The notes under the pieces were generated by a model that worked only from the letters and a program-made list of their open reading frames with translations, was not told the DNA's origin and did no database searches. Of a stretch of DNA of 64,000 bases, positions 47,217 through 54,661 are shown piece by piece. Source of the DNA: an uncultured Ignavibacteria bacterium (GTDB lineage: Bacteria > Bacteroidota > Ignavibacteria > Tepidaquicellales > OLB5); NCBI GenBank assembly GCA_937873695.1, contig CALMYL010000017.1:79214-143213 (forward strand). The letters run 5' to 3'. How positions within the stretch are numbered: the stretch's first letter is position 1; every line of letters starts with the position of its first letter. The translations under genes were made by a program, and so were the position numbers.

Positions 47217-48578
47217 ATGACAACAAGAAGAGATTTCCTGAAAACAACCGCAGTATTGGCAGCCGGAGCAGCGGTTCTGCCTGATGCATTCAGCATTAAC
47301 AGACTGGTTAAACCAAAGGTTGTGATAATTGGCGCAGGTTTTGCCGGTCTATCAGCAGCCTACAGGTTAAAACAAAAAGGATGCGAAGTAACTGTACTTG
47401 AAAGCAGGGGAAGAGTTGGCGGAAGGGTGTTTTCTCATCCGATAGATAAGGATGAAAACCTGGTGATAGAACTTGGCGCTGAGTGGGTTGGCGCTTCACA
47501 TGAACGCATGATAGCCATGTGCAAGGAATTCGGGCTGGAGCTTCAGAACAATCAGTTTGAATCTCATCTAACGTTTGCCGGCGAATACTTCCCGAAAGGA
47601 AAGTGGGATTATTCATCTGACTGGAAAACGAGATTTGATAAGATCATTAAGGATTATGCCAACTTCCGGGAGGAAGATAAAAAACGTCTTGATAAAATGG
47701 ACTGGTGGAGGTATTTAACTAATAACGGAATTACTGAACGTGATCTTCAGATACGCGATTTGCTTGACAGTACTGATTTTGGCGAGTGCATAAGGCATGT
47801 TTCAGCATATGCGGCAATTGCAGAATATGCTGAATCAAGCGAAAAAAATGAAATGGATTTCAAGATTAAGGGAGGTAACAGTCTTTTTTCAGGAGCGCTT
47901 GCTGAAAGAGTGGGATCAGAAAATATTAAACTGAAACACAAAGTAACAGAGATAAATCAGGCGGATGGCAAGGTTGATGTTCTGTGCGATAATGGCACAG
48001 TATTTTCCGGTGATAGCCTGATATGCACTGCTCCCACATACTCGCTGTTAAAGATAAACTGGAAGCCTGGGCTTCCGGAAGATAAAATAAATGCCCTTAA
48101 CGAGCTGCAGTACTCAAGAATAAGCAAGCACGCAGTACTTTTTAATGAAAGATTCTGGAAAGATGAAGATTTTGATATGGTAACGGATGTATACGGGCAT
48201 TATTTTTACCATGCGACCAAAAATCAGCCGGGGATAAAGGGTGCCCTGATATCATATACCATTGGAGATAAAGCTGATGTGATAGCAAGGCAGAAAGATG
48301 AATTTAAGGCAAATGTCATAAATGACTCTTTAAGAACTGCTTTTGGCGATGTGAAAGAAAAAATTGTTACCCAGCTTAACTATTACTGGGGAATGGATGA
48401 ATATACAAAAGGCGGTTACGCGCTTTATGGAACCGGGCAGTGGTTTACTGTTATGCCGGTACTGAAAAAGAGATTTATGAATACTTATTTTGCGGGTGAA
48501 CATTTGGCTGACTGGCAGGGATTCATGGAAGGCGCAATTGTTACAGGAGAAGAAGCTGCAGACGAAATTGCAGGATAA
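47217..48578 (+). CDS. Tat-exported flavin amine oxidase (monoamine oxidase family)
   Basis: This 453-residue protein starts with a Tat signal peptide (TTRRDFLKTTAVLAAGAAVL). The mature part has the FAD dinucleotide-binding motif VVIIGAGFAGLSAAYRL, the LESRGRVGGRVFSH motif and the C-terminal FAD-contact segment TYFAGEHLADWQGFMEGAI of flavin-containing amine oxidases. It probably oxidises a primary or secondary amine (monoamine, polyamine or amino acid) in the periplasm, giving an aldehyde, ammonia and hydrogen peroxide. The exact substrate cannot be predicted. It directly follows the ligand-gated channel gene (6-base gap). Confidence 0.93.
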   Translation: MTTRRDFLKTTAVLAAGAAVLPDAFSINRLVKPKVVIIGAGFAGLSAAYRLKQKGCEVTVLESRGRVGGRVFSHPIDKDENLVIELGAEWVGASHERMIAMCKEFGLELQNNQFESHLTFAGEYFPKGKWDYSSDWKTRFDKIIKDYANFREEDKKRLDKMDWWRYLTNNGITERDLQIRDLLDSTDFGECIRHVSAYAAIAEYAESSEKNEMDFKIKGGNSLFSGALAERVGSENIKLKHKVTEINQADGKVDVLCDNGTVFSGDSLICTAPTYSLLKINWKPGLPEDKINALNELQYSRISKHAVLFNERFWKDEDFDMVTDVYGHYFYHATKNQPGIKGALISYTIGDKADVIARQKDEFKANVINDSLRTAFGDVKEKIVTQLNYYWGMDEYTKGGYALYGTGQWFTVMPVLKKRFMNTYFAGEHLADWQGFMEGAIVTGEEAADEIAG

Positions 48579-48581
48579 TAA

Positions 48582-49514
48582 TTACTGCTTGAAGCTTTTA
48601 ATATAATCCAGCAGTTCTTCATCAAGGGTTTTGAGTGATTTTCCTGTTATTTCTTCAAGCTGAGTTATACCGGTTTTATCTTTTTTATAACTATCTCTGA
48701 ATGTTTTGTAATATTTCTGCAATAATCCCTTTTCCTGGAGATACATTAAAAGGTATCTAGACTGGGCGTAATAATATGAAGTCCGTTTACCATAAAGCTC
48801 GTCATCATCTGTCTGCATCAGGTGCTTAAGGCCGGTATAAGTGTTTTCTTTTATAGCCCTTCTTAATGGCAATATTCTCAGACTGAATTCACCGGTTAAA
48901 TTCCCGTCCTTAAAAACAGATTTTTCATTCAGCGAAGCAAAGCCTTCATCAAACCACGAAGGTGCATCAGGAAAATCAGATCTTATAAACTTGTGAGTGA
49001 TCTCGTGCAGTATACTTCCTTTCCAGGTTACATATCTTATAACAATTACATTTTTTGAAATTTTGTAAAAACCATAGGGTGAAATATCATCTTCCGGGAT
49101 ATCATAATTATCCATTACAAATTCTTTGTAATTTTCATACTTTTCAAACAGAAATATCGGGGTAACTGCATCAGGGAGCTTGTTAACATAATTGTTTGAC
49201 ATGGCGTCAATCGTATTCCGCATGTCGTTATCAATAAGTTTGAAGGTTAACTCATCATTCATATCAGAAAAAACGACAAAATACTTAAATTTTGTAATGG
49301 ACATACCGTCCGGTATGATACGTGACTTGGCTTTTATAACAGTATTATAATCAAAATGAGCGAAAGTTTCCTCAAGCTCGGGAAGGTTTTCTTTTACGTC
49401 TATCCGGGATTCCGTTGAATCGGATACATCCGGTTTAATATCACTTTTCCTGCTGCTGCAGCCAAGCAGGATGGAAAGTATTATAAATATTATGATTACA
49501 AAGCTTTTTGCCAT
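48582..49514 (-). CDS. Lipoprotein with MA-like zinc metallopeptidase domain
   Basis: From Met 49514 (MAKSFVIIIFIILSILLGCSS) the product is a ~310-residue lipoprotein, lipobox Cys19. A gluzincin site HEITHKF (H170, E171, H174) is followed by DEGFASLNE with Glu190 as third ligand, the peptidase MA-like (M1-type) pattern. It likely cleaves peptides at the envelope; specificity is unknown. A longer frame from 49547 puts 11 residues before the signal and is less likely. It converges with the amine oxidase gene, 3 bases apart. Confidence 0.85.
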   Translation of the reverse strand: MAKSFVIIIFIILSILLGCSSRKSDIKPDVSDSTESRIDVKENLPELEETFAHFDYNTVIKAKSRIIPDGMSITKFKYFVVFSDMNDELTFKLIDNDMRNTIDAMSNNYVNKLPDAVTPIFLFEKYENYKEFVMDNYDIPEDDISPYGFYKISKNVIVIRYVTWKGSILHEITHKFIRSDFPDAPSWFDEGFASLNEKSVFKDGNLTGEFSLRILPLRRAIKENTYTGLKHLMQTDDDELYGKRTSYYYAQSRYLLMYLQEKGLLQKYYKTFRDSYKKDKTGITQLEEITGKSLKTLDEELLDYIKSFKQ

Positions 49515-49578
49515 TAATTCCTGGTTTGAAAATATAACAATTATCACTCATATTTAATTTCATAAATTTTGAAATCAA

Positions 49579-49998
49579 ATGAAAGTGAAAATACTGGTTT
49601 TGTGTACAGGCAATTCCTGCCGCAGCCAAATGGCTGAAGGTATTATAAGTTCTTTAGACAGTGATTTTGAAGTATTTTCAGCCGGTACCAGACCTGAAAA
49701 AAATGTAAATCCTTTTGCTATAGAAGTTATGAAAGAAATTGGACTTGATATAAGCGGCAATATCCCGAAAAATGTGGATGAGTTTACCGGCAGCGATTTT
49801 GATTACGTTATTACAGTTTGCGATAATGCCCGTGAAATTTGCCCGGTTTTTACAGGAAATGTCAAATACAGAATTCACAGGGGTTTTGAAGATCCGTTTA
49901 ACGCAATGGGAACTGACGAAGAAAAAAGAGAAGTTTACAGAAAAGTCAGAAACAGGATAAGCGAAGTTTTTAAGGAATTATTCAGCAAACACGCTTAA
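49579..49998 (+). CDS. arsC: Arsenate reductase, thioredoxin-coupled LMW-PTP type
   Basis: This 139-residue protein has the phosphatase loop CTGNSCRS (C9, R15) and the redox pair C81 and C88 (VCDNAREICP), matching the Cys10/Cys82/Cys89 set of the Bacillus/Staphylococcus thioredoxin-linked arsenate reductases. It reduces arsenate to arsenite. No arsenite exporter or ArsR gene is beside it, so it may act alone or serve a different phosphatase role; the three Cys argue for arsenate. Confidence 0.92.
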   Translation: MKVKILVLCTGNSCRSQMAEGIISSLDSDFEVFSAGTRPEKNVNPFAIEVMKEIGLDISGNIPKNVDEFTGSDFDYVITVCDNAREICPVFTGNVKYRIHRGFEDPFNAMGTDEEKREVYRKVRNRISEVFKELFSKHA

Positions 49999-50004
49999 GG
50001 AGCA

Positions 50005-52575
50005 TCATCTTTTGCCAAACCTGATATTGAAAGTTGTACCGGCGGTATTTTCCATTGCAATGGTTCCGTCAATTTGTCCTACCAGCGTATTAACAAGCTG
50101 TAATCCCAGTGAATTTGTTTCTTTGTAGTTAACTTCTTTCGGGAACCCGACTCCATTATCACTGATTGAGATCTCGTAACCTGAATCGACCGGCGCAAAA
50201 TCTATACTGATCCTGCCCTTTTTCCCTCCGGGAAAGGCATACTTCAATGAATTTGAGATTAGTTCATTTAGTATGAGACCGCAGGGAATAGCGAGATCAA
50301 TTCCAAGATTCACATTCGCAGATTTTACGACTACCTCAATATCGCCTGATTTTGCTTTAAATACATTCAGCAGGTGTTCAGATAATTGTTTAAGGTACTC
50401 AGGAAAATCAATTTCCGAAAAATCCTTTGACTGGTACAATTTCTGGTGAACCAGCGCCATCGAACGCACCCGGTTCTGGCTATCGATCAAAAGATCGAGT
50501 GAACTCTCATCTTTTACATAGCCTGATTGCAGCTTCAGCAAACTTGATACAACCTGCAGATTGTTCTTTACCCTGTGATGTATCTCTTTGAGCAGCAGTT
50601 CTTTTTCCTTTAATGAGCGGCTGATCTTCTGCTCTGCAATTTTCCTGTCGGTGATATCTATAAGAATGCCTGACAGGTAACTTTCCTTTTCATTTACTTT
50701 TACCTTGAACATATGGTCTTCTATCCAGATAAACTCTTCATTTCTTTTCCTGACCCTGAATTCCATATTCAGGATGCCTTCATCACCGGATTTGTGCCAG
50801 TTTGAAATTGAGTTCTTTACAGCCGGCATATCATCAGGGTGCATTATGCTCCCGAAAAAGTATTTGTTTTCGAGTACTTCAGCGGGTGTATATCCTATCA
50901 TATCAGAAATATTGTCTGAAATGAAATCATTTCCGAGTCCCGATTGATAAATGACCACTTTGGGCAGATTTTTCAGAATTGCCGAGAGTTTGGTCTCAGT
51001 TTCCAGCATTTTCAGCTGGGTCTTTTTCTGCTGGGTAATATCTATCATAATACCGGAATAGTAAGGCTTAGCATTCACCGGGTTTACTTCGTACATGTGG
51101 TCTTCAAGCCATACTATATCATCTTGTTTGTTCCTTACTCTTATTTCATTGCTTATTACACCCTTTGCTCCGTCCCTTTTCCAGTGTGATACTCGTTTAT
51201 CATATTCAACAATATCTTCTTCAAGCATTAGGTTGCTGAACAATGATTCATTTTTCATGAACTCTTCGGCCGGGTAGCCGAGAATATCCATTATATTCTC
51301 TGAAACGAAGTTGATCTCTTCACCATACTCATATATTGCAACATTCGGCAGATTGTTGAGTACTGCTGTAAGCCTGGCCTGAGTTTGTTTAAGCCTTTGT
51401 TCTGACTCAATCCTTTCGGTGATATCAACAACCTGAGCTATCTGCTGATAAGGTTTCCCGAGTGAATCCCGAAGAACGTTCAATCTCAGGTCAACATATA
51501 CTACTTTCCCGCTTTTGTGAAGATATCTCTTTTCATAGTGGAAGTTGCTTCCTGTGCCGTTTTTTGTCTGCGAAAGTACTTCACTTTCAAGTTCTCTGTC
51601 ATCAGGATGCGTTATTTCTTCGTAGGTCATTGTAAGGAGCTCTTTTTTCGAATATCCTATGATATCACAATATGCTTTGTTTACCTTTACAAAGCTTTTG
51701 CTCAGGTCTGTCAAAGCCATCCCGATTGGTGCGTTTTCAAATATCAGCTGCAGCTGCTGCTCACTTTCTTTAAGCGCTACTTCTGCACGCTTGCGGGCTG
51801 TAATATCTCTCCCAACGGTCTGGTATTCAACAATATTTCCTGCATCATCCAGTATCGCAGTATCTGTCCATCTAAGCCACCTTGTTTCGCCGTCAGGCTT
51901 AAATACACGGTGTGTAAACTGGCCAACCGGATTATTTTTATCAAGTGACATGAAGAACTTAGAGAATCTTTCAAGATCTTCAACCGGCATTTGCGGGATA
52001 TACCGCCTGCCAATAAGTTCTTCTTTTGTTTTACCGAAGAAATTGCAGTATACATCATTTACGTAAGTGAATGTTCCGTCAGGTTTCCAGCGCGTTATCA
52101 TTTCTGTCTGCTGTTCAACAAGGGTCTTGTATCTCTCTTTGCTTTCTGTCAGTTCCTTTTCTGTGATCTTCCTGTCCGTCATATCTATCAGAACGCCGTA
52201 AAGTGATACCGGGACCCCCTCTTCATGAACTATTGAAACGATATCCTTGAACCATTTTACTGAGCCGTCACATGCTGTCATCCTGTATTCGAATTCATGA
52301 TCTTTATTAAGAGAAATATTATACCTGCTGAAGTGAACTGCCCATTTTCTGTCTTCATCCTGCAGGTGTTCATACCAGAATCCTTTGGTGAACCATTCTT
52401 GGGTTGAGTACCCTAAAATAGCTTCTGCCATCCGGCTTACATAAGTGAATCTGTATAAACGGAGGTCAAACTCATAGGTTATCACATTCAGGCCTTCAAT
52501 AAGATCCCTGAATCTGTCTTTCACCAAAGTGCTTGTGTTATTTTCAAAATGGTCCAATTTATCCTTAAATTCCAT
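50005..52575 (-). CDS. Cytosolic multi-PAS sensor histidine kinase (HisKA_2 type)
   Basis: This 856-residue protein has five PAS/PAC units (about 25-140, 145-260, 270-390, 395-515, 520-640), each ending in a D-[IM]-T-x-[RQ]-K/R motif (e.g. GVLIDMTDRKI, GRDITARKR). They are followed by a HisKA_2 dimerisation domain with LLKEIHHRVKNNLQVVSSLL and an HATPase with GLILNELISNSLKYAF and SDNGVGFP. There is no membrane segment. It senses an internal cue and phosphorylates a response regulator, which is not in the window. PAS units 4 and 5 are similar enough to suggest a recent internal duplication. Confidence 0.94.
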   Translation of the reverse strand: MEFKDKLDHFENNTSTLVKDRFRDLIEGLNVITYEFDLRLYRFTYVSRMAEAILGYSTQEWFTKGFWYEHLQDEDRKWAVHFSRYNISLNKDHEFEYRMTACDGSVKWFKDIVSIVHEEGVPVSLYGVLIDMTDRKITEKELTESKERYKTLVEQQTEMITRWKPDGTFTYVNDVYCNFFGKTKEELIGRRYIPQMPVEDLERFSKFFMSLDKNNPVGQFTHRVFKPDGETRWLRWTDTAILDDAGNIVEYQTVGRDITARKRAEVALKESEQQLQLIFENAPIGMALTDLSKSFVKVNKAYCDIIGYSKKELLTMTYEEITHPDDRELESEVLSQTKNGTGSNFHYEKRYLHKSGKVVYVDLRLNVLRDSLGKPYQQIAQVVDITERIESEQRLKQTQARLTAVLNNLPNVAIYEYGEEINFVSENIMDILGYPAEEFMKNESLFSNLMLEEDIVEYDKRVSHWKRDGAKGVISNEIRVRNKQDDIVWLEDHMYEVNPVNAKPYYSGIMIDITQQKKTQLKMLETETKLSAILKNLPKVVIYQSGLGNDFISDNISDMIGYTPAEVLENKYFFGSIMHPDDMPAVKNSISNWHKSGDEGILNMEFRVRKRNEEFIWIEDHMFKVKVNEKESYLSGILIDITDRKIAEQKISRSLKEKELLLKEIHHRVKNNLQVVSSLLKLQSGYVKDESSLDLLIDSQNRVRSMALVHQKLYQSKDFSEIDFPEYLKQLSEHLLNVFKAKSGDIEVVVKSANVNLGIDLAIPCGLILNELISNSLKYAFPGGKKGRISIDFAPVDSGYEISISDNGVGFPKEVNYKETNSLGLQLVNTLVGQIDGTIAMENTAGTTFNIRFGKR

Positions 52576-52631
52576 ATAAGGAAAACAAAATAGTCAATAA
52601 AAAACAAAATGTAATTAACGTTAATTAGGGA

Positions 52632-52674
52632 TAAAAAAAAATCTTAAGTTTATTTTTTACATAAACTTAAGATT
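52632..52674 (-). terminator. Terminator after the TonB gene
   Basis: AATCTTAAGTTTAT (52640-52653) and ATAAACTTAAGATT (52661-52674) form a perfect 14-bp stem with a 7-base loop. On the minus strand it is followed by a run of T (52633-52640), and it lies about 20 bases after the TonB stop codon. Confidence 0.88.
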
Positions 52675-52696
52675 TATTTGGGGAAACTTGGAGACT

Positions 52697-53488
52697 TTAT
52701 TTCAACTTAAAACTGAACGGTACATTTATCCATACTTTCACAGGTTTATTGCTTTGCAAACCCGGAGTGAATTGAAGCTGTTTGGCTTTATCTTTCACTT
52801 CACTGTGAAATACTTCCGGTCCGCTCAGCGACCCTATCTTTATTACACTCCCATCGGGCCCAACAAGTACCTTTACCGTAACTTTGCCTTCTATGCCTGC
52901 TTCTATTGCCAGTCCGGGATATTCCATATCAGCTCTTACCTGTGAAAGATTAATGCATTCCGGAGCCACATCAACTTCAGTGCTGCTGTACGTTGTATTT
53001 ACCGGGTCTTTTACAACATCATCAATTCTGTTCTCAATTTTAATATCGTCAACTTTGATGTCATTATTTGATGCAATTATTATTGTATCACCTGTCCTGG
53101 AAGTTGTTGTATTGATATTATTCAATTCATCCTGAGTTTTTAGTACAACATCATCAGCATCCGATCTTTTAACAGGTGTTGGTTCAAGTGATGACAGGTC
53201 CTTTACTTTCTGCACTATCTCTTCTTCCTTTACCGGGGGAATTTCTGTCTCATCAACAGGCGGAGGCGTGAAATCTATATCTGTTATGTTTATAGGTGTC
53301 TTAGGATTGTAAGGAATATCCTTAGCTTTGGACTGATTGATGTAGGCAACAAGCATGTACGCAGCAATCAGAGCAATATGAATTGTGACTGCAAATACAA
53401 ATCCTTTCAGCGTATACCCCTGCTGAAGTTTCTTCAGTTCGGGGGCACCGTACTTATCATTGTTTATGAGTGTTATTGTATCGTTCAT
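52697..53488 (-). CDS. tonB: TonB-type energy transducer
   Basis: This 263-residue protein has a cytoplasmic leader, one N-terminal membrane helix (GFVFAVTIHIALIAAYMLV), a proline/acid-rich spacer (DFTPPPVDETEIPPVKEEE) and a C-terminal TonB domain (EAGIEGKVTVKVLVGPDGSV, FTPGLQSNKPVKVWINVPF). It couples the inner-membrane proton gradient to outer-membrane receptors such as the one at 26-28.2 kb. An AGGAGG ribosome-binding site precedes the start. exbB and exbD are not adjacent. Confidence 0.92.
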   Translation of the reverse strand: MNDTITLINNDKYGAPELKKLQQGYTLKGFVFAVTIHIALIAAYMLVAYINQSKAKDIPYNPKTPINITDIDFTPPPVDETEIPPVKEEEIVQKVKDLSSLEPTPVKRSDADDVVLKTQDELNNINTTTSRTGDTIIIASNNDIKVDDIKIENRIDDVVKDPVNTTYSSTEVDVAPECINLSQVRADMEYPGLAIEAGIEGKVTVKVLVGPDGSVIKIGSLSGPEVFHSEVKDKAKQLQFTPGLQSNKPVKVWINVPFSFKLK

Positions 53489-53642
53489 GATTTCCTCCTT
53501 TTTACAGGCTGTATGTTTTTGCCCTTGATGATTATACTTCTTTGATTAGCCAATGTTCCTGAGCATCAATACTCATTATTTGCTTGATAGGAATTGAAGT
53601 ATTGTTGAAATCCACTGAATTTATGCATATTTTGCATTAGCA

Positions 53643-54581
53643 ATGAAAGCAGATAGATATATAATATGGGTTTTTCCGGTGATTTTTGCGATTTTTTCTT
53701 ATGTTGGATGCACATCAAAAAAGCAGGAAAAGGAAAAGGATACCAAAGATAAAGTTGCTTTTGAAAGGGAACAGAAAACCATCGATAATATTCCTGATGG
53801 AATCGGGAGCCTGGGTGATTATGATATATCGTCACAATCACCGGAGAAGGTTGATCTGCCTTCGGAATTGATCGAAGTATCAGGCATTACTTTCACAGAT
53901 GATAACAGACTTTTTGCCCACGGAGATGAAGACGGTGATGTATTTGAAATAGATGTATCAACCGGAAAGATAATCAAGAGATTTCACCTGGGAAGTTGGC
54001 TGGTAATTAAGGGTGATTTTGAAGACATAGCTTATGCCAAAGGTAAATTTTACCTGGTGGAGTCAAACGGGAAGCTTTATGAATTCAGCGAAGGAAATAA
54101 CGGTGAATTTGTGAAGTATAAAACCTACAAAACTTTTCTTAGCGGCAAGAATGACGTTGAAGGTTTATGTTTTGATAATGAGACAAACTCACTTCTTCTT
54201 GCCTGCAAAGAGTCAGGGGGAAAAGACTACGGAAAGGATAAGACAGTATATTCCTTTTCGCTTGATAACCTAGAACTGGACGAGGTGCCGCGTTTCATCA
54301 TTTCTTCGAAAGATATAAAAAATAACAGCGTTGAAGGGAAGTTTAACCCTTCGGGAATTGCAAAGAACCCGGTTAGCGGCAGTTTCTATTTAATTGCAGC
54401 AAAAGGCAACACCATTGTTGAGCTTTCCAAAAACGGCGAGATACTTGACCAGGCTGATCTGCCGGAAAAAGTGCATATCCAGGCCGAAGGCATAGCTTTT
54501 AAAAATGACGGAACACTGTTTATCAGCAATGAAGGAAAAGAAAAACAGGCATATTTTGTTGTTTATAAAGCAAGAAATTGA
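53643..54581 (+). CDS. SdiA-regulated-like propeller lipoprotein
   Basis: This 312-residue protein has a lipoprotein signal with Cys23 (IFAIFSYVGCTSK), a charged linker, and a domain resembling the SdiA-regulated family (PF06977): LIEVSGITFTDDNRLFAHGDED, FEDIAYAKGKFYLVESNGKLY, VEGLCFDNETNSLLLACKE and HIQAEGIAFKNDGTLFISNEG. These segments look like propeller blades with a calcium or metal site. The function of the family is unknown. It lies 80 bases upstream of the kinase-like/Omp85 fusion gene on the same strand. Confidence 0.83.
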   Translation: MKADRYIIWVFPVIFAIFSYVGCTSKKQEKEKDTKDKVAFEREQKTIDNIPDGIGSLGDYDISSQSPEKVDLPSELIEVSGITFTDDNRLFAHGDEDGDVFEIDVSTGKIIKRFHLGSWLVIKGDFEDIAYAKGKFYLVESNGKLYEFSEGNNGEFVKYKTYKTFLSGKNDVEGLCFDNETNSLLLACKESGGKDYGKDKTVYSFSLDNLELDEVPRFIISSKDIKNNSVEGKFNPSGIAKNPVSGSFYLIAAKGNTIVELSKNGEILDQADLPEKVHIQAEGIAFKNDGTLFISNEGKEKQAYFVVYKARN

Positions 54582-54661
54582 TTTTTTTGTTTTAATGATT
54601 TGAAGTTTGTGGATGCTTTACCGTTTAGATAATCACTTCATCCAAAAGATCCGGAGGCAAA

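Noticed and set aside
53566..53841. Minus-strand 91-residue frame upstream of tonB
   Set aside because: It overlaps the signal region of the SdiA-like lipoprotein gene in antisense and has no recognisable domain.
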